Below, piece by piece: positions 13,501 through 23,802 of a stretch of DNA of 64,000 nt. The notes under the pieces are model-generated. The model ran no database searches, was not told where the DNA came from, and worked only from the letters and a program-made list of their open reading frames with translations. The position numbers and the translations under genes are program-made. This stretch comes from Apostichopus japonicus (taxonomy: Eukaryota; Echinodermata; Holothuroidea; Aspidochirotida; Stichopodidae). Location: assembly GCF_037975245.1 (NCBI RefSeq), contig NC_092563.1:4411001-4475000 (forward strand), given 5' to 3'. The stretch's first letter is position 1; every line of letters begins with the position of its first letter.

Positions 13501-16500
13501 GAGAAACCAGCTCTGAAATTTCCTTGTCAAAATAATCATCCATAGATACAGATCAGAAATCTAGTTTAAAGTGACTTTCATCTAAATACCGGGAACGTGT
13601 CATTGTTTATCAAGGTCACCCATACATAGCATAATGTAATACTATGTTATATACCCACCCGTACATAGCCTATTGTTACACAACATTATATACCCACCCA
13701 TGCATACATAACCTAATGTACATTGCAGGCGCGTATCCAGGATTTTCAAACCCGGGGGGCGCGAATTACTATCTAAGCGGAGCGCCACCACCGGTTGGCG
13801 CGCAGCGTACAAGAAAATTTCTTGTTTTGAAACCCCCCCAGATCACCGGAAACGGCACTTTTCGGGCTTGAAATGACCAACCAGATGTACACTTTTTGCC
13901 TGAGAACCAGGTATTTCCTAATAGTTTTTTTTTTCCATCCATAACCTTTTTGAAGTTTGTCAACCCGGCACACATCATGTTCGACCTGATGGCATCTCCT
14001 GTGGGTCTTTGCTTTTGTAGGTGATTCTACGTCGCGGCCCACAATACCCGTCAGCCCCACTTTTCAAGCCCCATATTTGTTCAGAATTTGAAAATTCACA
14101 TTTCTCGTGAATAAACTCACTTGAAAACATACCCATAATGTTGTACAAAATTTCATCTATGGACAACCAATATAGAAAAACTTCCTTGAACCCCTAACAG
14201 ACCGGTCAAAATTGCACGAGTAGAGGGAAGTGTGATGCAGAATGTTGGTCAGAAATTTTGGAAAATTCAGACACAGTTAATTTATTGGTGTACAAACATT
14301 AAAACCTGTTATAACGGCTATTAGAAAACTTGGTTGAAGGAAATGAAAAAATAGCAGATATTTCCGAAAGCGAACACTACACACATAGGCGTAGGAGGCG
14401 CGGCGGCAGTGGCGGAGCTAGGGGTATTGGTCAGGAGTGGCGAGAATGGTCTGTAGGAGCGCTTTCGACACTATCTAAGCGGAGCGCCACCACTGGTTGG
14501 CGCGTAGCGTACAGAAAATTTTTATATAAAGATACTCCCTAGATCGCCGGAAATGACCCTTTCCGGGCCTGGCTAATTTGCAGATAAACGAAGAATAAGG
14601 TGTCATCGCCAAATTACAGCAACAAAATGTGAGAAATGTCAATAAGTAGATGAGAGCGCAATAAAAAAGTCAATAATCTAGAATAAGTAAAAAGTGGTAA
14701 AGAGCTGAAAAAGGCGCCAGCGGTCCATTTGAGTCCGTCAGGGGGGCATCCACCCCCCGACCGTATGGACGCTCCGCCACTGCGCGGCGGGGGTGCAGCC
14801 CCTAATTCGCCATTACTAATGTAAAAGAGAGTTTTGACATCATTGGACCTCCATGCTTTTTATACATCTACATGAGACATGTCGTTGTTTACATTAGCAT
14901 CCGGCGAAATACTGCGCAATTTGAACGGACCGTACGGTACATGATGGCATGCGATGTAATAACCGATGCTTGCTTATATGATATTGACACGAACACGTTG
15001 AATGCGCGCTTCGCGCGCGAAAATTTTTGGTTATTTTTTTCAGGCAAGTTGGACAGTTTTGAGGCTTTTCATCCTGGAACGCCATTTTCATGCTCACTGA
15101 TATGATGTGATATCTGCTGTTTGCGTTACAAATTCGAACAGGCGCGTAGCCAGGAATTTGCCAAGGGAGGGGCGAAGCCTGTAGGCAAATTATCTAAGCG
15201 TAGCGCCACCATAGGTTGGCGAGAAGCGTACATGAAAATTTTGGCCGAAAATGCCTCCCAGATCGCTGGAAATGACACTTCCCAGGCCTTGTAGGTTGCC
15301 TCTAAGCACTTTCTATTTTGAAATTACTTAGCGATATCATTTAAAAAAATGCTGAATGGGGGGGGGGCGGGCGGTCGCCCCCATCCCAAAATGCGTCATG
15401 TTCCCCGACGACACGGTCGAGTTCGAGACCAGCCACAGTTGGTTTCATAGCACAATTCTACACACGCGTTATGATAGACCATATATAGTACATATATAGA
15501 TCATTAGTGAGAGAGGAAAATGGAAACGTCAAAAAATGGAGTTGTCGGTGTAAGGGGTAGGGTGAGTCACACTTTTACGAAATCATTGATCCCTCACTGG
15601 CTGCCCTTCAGCGCTGTAATGATGTCACTGTTCCTCTTTCTCTCCCCGGTGTCTTCGCGTTTTTCTTTTACTCCCTCCTTTTCTCCTTTTTCTCTCTTTC
15701 TTCTTTTTCTTTTCCCTTCCTTCCTCTCCTCCTCCGCTTTTTTCCCCTCTTTTTTCCTTTTTTCTTCTCTTTTTTTTCTCTCCTCTTTTTCTTACCCGGG
15801 GGGCGCGCGCCCCCAACGCCCCCCCCCTGGATACGCACCTGCATTGCACTGTATACTGTAGTAGTGACCGGCTATGTTGACCACGGACCACAGTGGTAAA
15901 GGACAAGGGGAAAAAAATGCTGCTTTGAATATAAAAACAACAACAACAGCTTTATTTACTTGCAGGGATCAGGGTTAAAATGTTTTTAACCATTTTTCTA
16001 TTCTGAATTATTCTATCCATCTCTAGGTTGATCAGTTGAAGGCAACGCTCCAACTTGCGTGTAAGCTCTACATTATACCAAAGATAAATGGTAGGTATAT
16101 ACTACTCTACATATATTCCAAAGGTGTACTAAAATAAGAACAGGCCACAGAAAGAGAATATATGCCACTTTAGAAGTGTTGACATATTGTCACGTCACAT
16201 TGTCAATATGAACTCCTATATCAAATGTAAATGTTGGAGCTGTTATCGGTAAATATTAAACAAAATTTCTAAAGTTACTGGTATCCCATGGCAACGTATA
16301 GTTCATTCATTTTACTGGTCAATGTCATTCATATCATGCAGAAAAGATTGACAATTTTGATGATATTTGATTTGCGTGCAGTGTTCGATGTGATTAATTC
16401 AATATGAAAAGTTAACAAGTAACAAATATTGACTGTCGACTAAAGCCTGTAACCAGTTATTCTTAGTTGGAGAGCACCAACAAATTAAGGATGGGCACAA

Positions 16501-17171
16501 TACTCATGTCGTGTTATCTGTGACCATTTTGTACACATGATGGTTGCTCATCTGATGGGGAGGGGAACAGTAGTCTGCAGGGGGTGAGGGGGTTGGGAAG
16601 GGGAGGGCACCCTGTGCCCCAACCTGGCTTATTGGCTGTAACAAGAACAACATGTAAAATGCAGCCTTCTCTTTTAGCAATACTCAGTAGATTTGATAAA
16701 GTTGCACATGAATCAAACTCACTGGCAGAGCTGATTTAATCCTCAGACGTTACCAACATAGTAATATGATAATATCGTAGTTACGTGATGATAAAATCAT
16801 TATCTTCTCTTTGTAATTCACAGAACTTGGAGCTGTTGGCATACCTGTGCCAAGTTTCGACAAATACAGCCTCCAGAATCCACAGATCACGCAAGGCAAG
16901 GTCAGTACGAGATGGATTATAAGCTCCTTTTCATGGTGTTAAAAATGCATCCCTTCATGATTAAACTTGCCCATTTCATGTATTCCTATTCATAAATTAC
17001 AGATATTTTATCCAGTTATTGATGTTATCTATTTCTGTCTGATGGTTTCGGTAACTTTGTTTTATTTATTCACAGGGATTCATAAAGATCGGAACGGATA
17101 TGGTTTACAATCCTCTTTGGCAGACCAGGGCGAAATCTTATCGCAACCCCAAAAAAATAAGTGTAGTGTAA
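1..17171 (+). CDS. BPI: BPI/LBP family protein, copy 1 (5' end outside window)
   Basis: Secreted lipopolysaccharide-binding protein of the BPI/LBP family. Coding exons: <1-89, 670-781, 1666-1794, 2081-2154, 7536-7632, 8107-8170, 8421-8484, 8844-8932, 9625-9801, 11355-11420, 11769-11936, 13139-13206, 13367-13409, 16027-16090, 16824-16900, 17076-17171. All introns are GT-AG, and the exons join into one open frame ending at TAA 17169-17171. Exon 1 retains most of a signal peptide (ending SSLAVNPGF) and then ARITPTGLQF. Exon 5 (DCQF) and exon 7 (VCKIV) hold the family's disulfide cysteine pair. Exon 9 carries the interdomain linker (EAPYEIPTIPSDPDQ) and the start of the second barrel. Exon lengths match copies 2 and 3 except the last, which encodes a different tail (SYRNPKKISVV). 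The sequence is clearly diverged from copies 2 and 3. Intron 4 is 5.4 kb because of inserted elements. A possible AATAAA lies at 18637, 1.5 kb past the stop. The family call is firm; the exact ligand is inferred. Confidence 0.9.
2271..2400. repeat. Degenerate ~31-bp tandem repeat in copy 1 intron 4
   Basis: About four imperfect units of the form GACCCACTGTGTGGGAATGAAG plus a variable spacer (for example at 2276, 2335 and 2367). Related pieces continue to about 2520. No function is suggested by the sequence. Confidence 0.55.
4240..5274. mobile_element. 1.0 kb element with 25-bp perfect terminal inverted repeats
   Basis: The left end (4240-4264, GGCCTTGTTCACATTTAAGA...) is an exact reverse complement of 5250-5274. 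It is nested inside the larger element of copy 1 intron 4. There is no clear target-site duplication and no coding capacity, so it is a MITE-like element of unknown superfamily. Confidence 0.65.
5403..5708 (+). repeat. ~300-bp interspersed repeat, instance 1 (intron 4 of copy 1)
   Basis: Matches 20020-20329 in direct orientation over about 300 bp. Shared blocks include CTACAAAATGCAGACAGTAA, CCTGAGATGTCCATCGCTG and GAAACTAGGTCAGATTACC. Family unknown. Confidence 0.6.
9124..9488. mobile_element. hAT-like MITE, 365 bp, 8-bp TSD
   Basis: Termini are CAGTGGCGTAGGAAGG and its near-complement ending CCTACGCCCTTG. The element is flanked by a perfect 8-bp duplication TTTAATAG (9116-9123 and 9489-9496). 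It sits in intron 8 of copy 1, has no coding capacity, and has a G-rich then C-rich interior. An 8-bp TSD with CAG...TG tips fits hAT elements. Confidence 0.75.
9727..10267 (+). repeat. 112-bp tandem array of exon 9 end plus splice donor (x5)
   Basis: Five units with an exact 112-bp period (GACTATGTTGCTAAC at 9727, 9839, 9951, 10063 and 10175). Each contains the last 75 bases of exon 9, its donor site and a CA-rich spacer. The donor position reads GT, AT, GT, AT, GT at 9802, 9914, 10026, 10138 and 10250. The last codon is AAC in units 1-4 and AAA in unit 5, like copies 2 and 3. Reading past the first donor meets an in-frame TGA, so the first donor must be used for a full-length protein. Confidence 0.9.
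10288..10336. repeat. (TA)n microsatellite, left of hairpin
   Basis: Uninterrupted TA dinucleotides in intron 9 of copy 1. A second run (10524-10574) lies on the other side of the hairpin. Confidence 0.9.
10374..10524. repeat. Perfect 70-bp inverted repeat (hairpin), 11-nt loop
   Basis: The left arm 10374-10443 and right arm 10455-10524 are exact reverse complements base for base, separated by 11 nt. The arm starts TAGTAGAAAAGATGAGGACA and contains a TAGAA repeat near the loop. Both flanks are (TA)n runs. It lies in intron 9 of copy 1. Copy 2 has a comparable but different AT-flanked inverted repeat at the matching place. Confidence 0.92.
10572..10850 (-). repeat. Intron 9 segment inverted relative to copies 2 and 3
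   Basis: This stretch reads as the reverse complement of copy 3 intron 9 at about 49185-49425 (shared blocks AACAAGATGTAGTAAGTATT, ATGTTCATGACAACAATAAA and TTAAGTATTTCTTTCCTTGC). Its left edge (AGATTGTCTTTTCCATACCA) matches the reverse complement of copy 2 near 30692-30713. One edge lies at the (TA)n next to the hairpin. Confidence 0.8.
14407..14782. mobile_element. hAT-like MITE, 376 bp, nested, 8-bp TSD
   Basis: Termini are CAGTGGCGGAGCTAGGGG and a right end finishing GCTCCGCCACTG. Flanked by a perfect 8-bp duplication CGCGGCGG (14399-14406 and 14783-14790). It is inserted inside the 2.1 kb element of intron 13. Confidence 0.75.
15630..15793 (+). repeat. 160-nt polypyrimidine tract
   Basis: Almost uninterrupted C/T on the + strand near the right end of the intron 13 element. 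The frames it opens (runs of Phe, Ser and Leu, or of Arg, Lys and Glu on the other strand) are low-complexity artefacts. Confidence 0.85.
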
Positions 17172-19287
17172 TGCCATTGTGCCTATAAGTTTGCATGGAT
17201 TTATGATAGCGCCTTATGCCAACCAGTTTAAGTTACTGTGATCGCAGACTAATCAGTGGAAGGGTCTGGGTTCCTGTGATTTTTGTAGGCCTGGAGTGGT
17301 ATCAGCGCAGTGATAGCTATACGCAGGCAAATCGTTGACTAGGTTTTTCTTTAAATCAGCGATCTTTATTCACTCTTTTGTAAAAGGAATTCACCTGATT
17401 CATTTTGAGTAGTTTGTAGTTTTCTATTAATATGTATATAAAAACACTTTTTGTCAACAATTTCTTATGTTAACTGTATATTCTGATGTCACAAGAAAGG
17501 GAAACAGGGAAAAGCTGGTGGCACACTATAGAATCAAGGATGTGCATCAGAGAGGTGTCAGGTAACATCTTCCTGTTAGGATTAAGTAAGGTACCCCGAA
17601 AACCAGGATTTGAAACTGCAGGTCAGCTAAGGCTTGTAATGAGTCAGTTCTCATGTAAGCATATAGCTGCATGTACTCGAGTACTCACATTCATGTATTT
17701 GTACTCATCCCATTACATTTTGCAATCTAGATTAGATACTTGTGCAAGATTACGTTCTCGGACACTGGTTCAGAGCCTGGTAGGCCTACTCGTGTTCGTA
17801 TACTCATAAACAATGGAAATCCTACTTGTATTCGTAGTAGTCATGGGAAGTATACAAAGTCTGGGTGATGGCGCACATAAAGGGATTTAATTCCAGACAG
17901 TGACCGTATGGATATGGTCAATAATACTAACCATACACTTGGGACTTGGTGTATTATATCATTACCTTCCCCTTCCCCCCCCCCCCCCTCGCCCACAAAT
18001 ATACTAGACAGTCAGATAATGAGACCTTTGATGTTCGTATCTAGAGCAATCTCATATAATTTTGCCCTGTCCGAAATAATTGTAATTATGTTACATTATT
18101 CATCATTTTTAATTATCTGATTTCAACCACCCTATTATATACCAGTCATAGCTGGGCGGGTCAATGTTTCCAGATATATATATCCTGTATAGAACTTTTG
18201 TCATGTTAACATTTTGGAGGAAATATCAATGGATTGATTAATTAATGATGTAATCTAAGATTGTGTATAATATTTTAGGATCAAATGCTCTCTGGCTTTA
18301 TATGTGTATATGGTTAGTTCAATGTTTCGTTGCTATTGTACTTGTTGTTGTTTTTTGATATATGCTTTCATTGGTCTACAATTATAGTTTTATAGATTTG
18401 ACTGTCTTTCTAAAAGATTTATAATGCAATATCTGTAACTATAGAATTGATTCTATATCGGTTTTGTGCCAAAGCTCAACTATAGCAAATTATAATTTCA
18501 AATCTACTATATTGTTCTGCACTGAGATACTATATAGGCTATAAAGAAGTTTTATATTTTACACACAAAAAACAAATCATGTTTTGCCAAATTATTAAGT
18601 TAAGTTATTTTTTATATTTTTAAATTTTATTTTCAAAATAAAATCTATTAATCCAGAAATATATATAAAGATATATTAAACTTCAGTACTTTATATCTGC
18701 ATTGTGTCATTTCTTTGATTGCTTATTGCTAAAGTCACATTACACTTTACTGAGTGGGGGTGGGGTGGGGGGTAGTGCTGCAGGTCTGGGATAATGAAAT
18801 ATGGCTGAAGTCAATTCTCCTCCCCCCCCCGCCCCGCTTGGGTCTTGGTCATTCCCTACTTGCTTGCATCTGTTGAAATAATCTTGCAATAGTTGTATCA
18901 ATGCTAATGGTCATTGAATTTTGGAATCCTTAATTTTTCCCCACTTGATAGAATTCCCCCCCCCCCCCCCAATACGTGAAGCTTTGAAAAGTTAGTGTAT
19001 GCTAACATAAATTGAGGTAATATTGGGAACCATCGAGTGAGGATGTTAATTCTCATATGAAATCGGTAAGCAATTTAATGTTGTATCAGGTTTATAATAT
19101 AATTGTGTGTTTTTTTAGATCTCACATTTACCTGACCCTTCTTCCAATTGTTTGGAGGTTTTCATGGAATTACCTATGTTCTGTCCTGAAAACCTAGTTT
19201 ACGTTTGTTAAAAATATTCGAGAAGCTCATTTTTTTAAAGTTTTACTTGTTTCTTAGTTGTATTGAATTATTAACCTGTCTGTCTCC

Positions 19288-19625
19288 TGGGTTACTTGAA
19301 TAAACTTGAGAGGGTCTGCAACAAAGTGAAAGAAATCATGCAAGACCCAACACACCCTTTGTTTGAGCACTACAGTTACTTCAGCTCTGATGGACTGCGT
19401 TTATACCCACCACGTACACTTAGGGCCCGCTCCAATTACTCATTTGTTCCTAATTCTATCCATATATTTAATTCACAAGTGAGAAGATAAGCTTCTTATT
19501 TGTAGGACTTGCTGTTTATGTTTGTATTTTACAGTATGTGTATCGCAGTCTATTGATACTTATACTATTCCTTGTTTTTCCTTTTACGACCTATGTAAGC
19601 CGAATGTCCGATTGTGGACAATAAA
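19288..19625 (+). mobile_element. LINE 3'-end fragment (5'-truncated)
   Basis: A short frame (19296-19490) reads ...KEIMQDPTHPLFEHYSYF, then LRLYPPRTLRARSNYSFVPN and SIHIFNSQVRR. This resembles the extreme C-terminus of LINE reverse-transcriptase polyproteins, where a tract of basic residues is followed by N-SF-P-SI---N. It is followed by about 130 bp of 3' sequence ending near GTGGACAATAAATTCAG. All upstream domains are missing, so it is dead. Confidence 0.6.
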
Positions 19626-20019
19626 TTCAGTTCAATTTGCAATGACGCCTTACACGACACTGTGAATTATCAATAAGTCAAGATCAACAATTAAAAGGGA
19701 AACAGGGTCATGTATAATACAAAGACATATACTAACAGGATACGAACACTAACTATAAGATTACTGAAATAATAACCACAAAAAAATACACAACGAAGAA
19801 CTTTGGGCGTCCTCGTATGATATCCAACGAATGACATGTGTGAGAGTGGTTGATGACGTCACGGGAACAATACTTTCCGGGTTTACATTTTATTAGAGTT
19901 AATATATTAACAGAAACAAAACGAAGGGGACGTGGTGGTGGTGGGGGGGGGGATACAGAGGAGGAGTTCTAAATTTGATCATACAGATAGAGGTACGATT
20001 TAAAGACATTGAAAAAGTT

Positions 20020-20329
20020 AACTTTCCGTTGCTTGCAAGTGAAGTTTTCTTCTTGTCGCTACAAAATGCAGACAGTAATGAAACGTGATACCTTGTTATC
20101 TTTTATCTAGACCTGAGATGTCCATCGCTGATATATACACTGTGTCGTGGGTGTACCGTAGCTGCATATATATTGACTGTACACTAGTGTCTAATTACCG
20201 ACGAAAGCTGTTTATTTATTTTCTGGGATCGATGGCGGTGTCTAACACTTATGTTACACCTCATTCGAAACTAGGTCAGATTACCGGCAAGAGACGTTTC
20301 TTTGTGCTCGAGTCTTCACACCCTTTAAG
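20020..20329 (+). repeat. ~300-bp interspersed repeat, instance 2
   Basis: Direct-orientation match to 5403-5708 in copy 1 intron 4. It lies just before the duplicated block that carries copy 2, with small indels between the two. Not present upstream of copy 3. Confidence 0.6.
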
Positions 20330-20766
20330 GGTGCGTTCGTACTTTACACCTAAAGCGTTCGGGGCACTTGGGAGCCACTCAATATATAAAGGGTATACAC
20401 AGAAAGCCTTTACTTAGGAGCAGAGCACGGTGAAAAAAGGGAAGGAATGGGACTGTTATTGTGCACACGTCGCATCTTTCTGCATGAATACAAGTTAACC
20501 GTCGTACATTCAGGGTAGGGGGACGCCTATGAAACATGTGGGATGGGTGGGGGAAACCCCTTCCGCCACGCACGTTCCATAAGGCGTTGATTTTAAGAAT
20601 TCCATATAAGAGGGGTCACGCGACGATGAGCAGCGAAAACTGAACAACTTAAGTACATTTTATATTAAGAATGGCTTCCATTCATCGGAGCGGGGAGGGG
20701 GGGGGGGGTGGTGCGCTTGTTGACCATTTCTCGTGACAGTTCTCTCGTGCAAGTAAAAGTTCCAGT

Positions 20767-20775
20767 TATATATAA
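20767..20775 (+). promoter_or_regulatory. TATA-like box upstream of BPI copy 2
   Basis: TATATATAA lies about 170 bp before the start codon, inside a block (about 20744-20947) that is conserved upstream of copy 3. No initiator was mapped, so this is a candidate core promoter only. Confidence 0.45.
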
Positions 20776-20947
20776 CTATACATTGTGTCAATTTGCAAGC
20801 TTGCTTTAATTTTCGTTATTCGTGTGTTTCCTCTCTGCGGAAATATATATATATATATATAGAAAGGAAAGTGACATCGATATACAAGAATCATTTAACG
20901 TTCTACTGTCAGTCTTGAAAGTACTGATAAACGCCTACCACTTTACC

Positions 20948-23749
20948 ATGGCAATGCATCATCTTTTCATCGTGATCATCTTATTTCTTGGGAGCTCGTT
21001 AGCAGTGAAACCAGGCTTCCAGGCCCGCATTACACCCACTGGACTCCGATTTTGTAAGTATTAACTGACTAGTGTAATCAATAGATTAAAACGATGACTT
21101 TGGACCGTTTCTCTCTCGAACACCAGTCATATAACTTTTAAGGTGTGGTGATAATCTCTTAATCGCCGTAATCAGAATTTTGAGCGTCGATTTACTACAT
21201 GAAGTTTTCTCATATATATTGAGGAAAGAGGGGGGGGGGAGGAAAGGGTTGTAATCAGTGTTCGACTTATGGCCAAAAAATTGCATAGCAACAAATTTCG
21301 ACAATTGCTATACAATATTTTTGTTGCATAGCAGTTCCCCAATATTGAATAGCAGTTTTGAAATTACCACAAAACGGACCAAATGTTGGCGATCAATGTA
21401 TTAACTAGAAAATGTTTGTTTATTATTATTATTTATACTAGTGTTGCTACGATAATCGTTTTCAATATCGGTATCGGCCGATATTTGCAATATCGGCAGC
21501 ATATCGGTATCGGTAAAATTTTGCCTAATTGCCGATAACAGCAAACCGATATTGAACTTTTCTTTTTAACAGCAGAGCTACCTGTACTTATTTATACTTG
21601 CAATGATTTGTTAATCTGCCCAAGACGATCCATTTCTTTAGCGTCAGTTAAACTCAGATTCATTTTCGATTAATATCCATGGAAACCTGACTCTCCGTAA
21701 CATCTAAAAACACGTCTACGGCGCGCGAATATAACCAATGACCTTCGTGAACCTACACACAGCATTAGTGCAGCATATATACACTGTACTAACCATTCAT
21801 TTCCTCAAAGGCCTCCGTGAAAACCTTGAATATGATGCATACAGTAACTGCACGGTTCAGCAGTGTTGGAAAACCTTGTTCAATTTTCCGCGAACACACT
21901 GCCGATTTCCCGCCGGTGTTCGCCTGCCTAGCACGCGTAACGTGCGAGCATAAAGGCGTGGTGTCCAGGGGCCTGTCTTAGGGCTATGGTGGGGTCATGG
22001 GGTAGAACCCCTCGTGGGGATCCTGGGGGCGAAAGCCCCCGAAAATTGTCATTTTTTGCGATGTCTGGCGATGAAAAAATTCGCAGTTGAGGATGCAAAA
22101 TACTGACAACTTTTTTTATTTAAATCGTCACGAAACTGATGAAAATTTTAAAATGACAAGTTAAAGTAGCTATATTATGTTATAAAATGAAAAGAGATTT
22201 AATCTGTCTTTCAATCTTTAAAAAGTGCAGCTTACAAAACTTCCGATATTATGAAACAAACAACGTTCAGCAAAGCCCCGTTTCTAGACTGCCTAACAAT
22301 GAATAGCGTGCACTATGCGTACATTTTTACAACTGCAGTGTTTAACCCTATACCCAACTACTGTACCACGGTACATGTGCTGTGAATTTGCCCAGGTACC
22401 TTCCCAACAACTGTGAACTCATCCCCTGTGTAACACCTGTTTGTTAACATTTTTTTGGCACGTTGCCAGGGAACCTTTTAGTTACGTGAGATCCGTAACC
22501 GCCGAGGTGGTTAGGCTATTTGCTTTACACTTAACTATGGTAGGATATTATTTTTTCAGGTTTTTTTTTCGCTATACGGTCAAGTGAATAAGTTGTACAT
22601 TGAGTATAAACTCAATAAATTATAACTTCTACATTGTGATCGACAGTTCGTAAGTTAAGGTTTGAGTGTTTGCTCCCAAATCTGACTAGGAATTTGTATC
22701 GCACAAATCGGCACAATGTGCGATGCTGATTTGGAAACGTCTCGCAAGTTTGTCGTTTTGGATCGCATTTTGCGATGCGATACCGGAAAAATCGAACACT
22801 GGTTGTAATAGACGTGAAATTTAACTGAATGGCTTTCGTGAAGATGAGTCTAGGTACAGGTTTGGCAGTTACAAATCGGAGAAAGTAGAAGTTGAAGGTT
22901 AGAATTTTGTGTAAATTACAATACAATACGTTACAATACATAAAGTTGTCATGACACGATATATCTGATGTCGTTATGTGCTTCCTGTTTTCGTAGTGTG
23001 GAGTTTGATGTCTACTATGGGATGGGAAAGGATAATTGCCGTTGTGTTTATATGTTTAGACTGAGTGAAGTATTTGACATTTATACACTACTAGCGGCAG
23101 AATATTTGAAAATCTTGTATAGAACACATGATTTATAAGACAGGACAACTTAAGTTGACCATGGATGTATCACTGACACTTCCCTATAGTTAAAACTAGT
23201 TGAAGCCAGCTTGGCTCTAGTCTGAGTAATGTTCATACTTGTAATTAAACCCCCGGACTTGCATATCATGCATGTGAAAGTACATTACATTGATGATATC
23301 TCAATAAATAAATAATATTTGATTTTGCTTAGCTGTATGTGTTAGTTCAAAGTCTCAAATAACATATAATATCATAATGCTATGGAGTATGTGTGATCTC
23401 TTTATATACATTCCTTGTCCTGGTTTTATTTAGAAAGGTGATGAGAAATATGCTGTTTGTGCTGCCAGACATAATTTCCTGCTGAAATGGAGGTCCATTC
23501 GGAATATCTACAGGGAGAGAAGGGAGGGGGGGGGGGGGTGGACTTACTGTTACAATGAGTTGGAACGGTCACTATTATATACTGCTCCTTGAGAGTATTT
23601 TGAGAGGGACAGGACTGGGTGGGGTTCGGACCCAGGTACCAGGGGTACGAGTATAGCTGCATCAGTATGTCATAATTTTCAGCAAGCATGAATTTAAAGA
23701 GAAAGTGTCTTATCGTTACTGTGTTTATATATATGTAAGTGTTTATATA

Positions 23750-23802
<53 letters not shown>

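Larger units (their letters stand above)
13726..15841. mobile_element. 2.1 kb DNA element, CAGG...CCTG tips, 5-bp TSD
   Basis: The left end is CAGGCGCGTATCCAGG and the right end is CCTGGATACGCACCTG. The flanking 5-bp repeats are CATTG at 13721-13725 and 15842-15846. It fills most of intron 13 of copy 1. The interior has the common block CTATCTAAGCGGAGCGCCAC, further nested fragments (around 14460 and 15140-15290) and a 160-nt pyrimidine tract (15630-15793). It has the same tips and TSD length as the element at 36909-38787. Confidence 0.65.
17172..20448. other. Intergenic region between copy 1 and the duplicated block
   Basis: AT-rich sequence with several poly-C runs, one LINE 3' fragment (19288-19625) and a ~300-bp interspersed repeat (20020-20329). 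The first 1.5 kb probably contains the copy 1 3' untranslated region (AATAAA at 18637). I see no other gene. Confidence 0.6.

Noticed and set aside
15520-15906. 113- and 93-codon frames on opposite strands
   Set aside because: They translate the polypyrimidine tract inside a transposable element and are low complexity.
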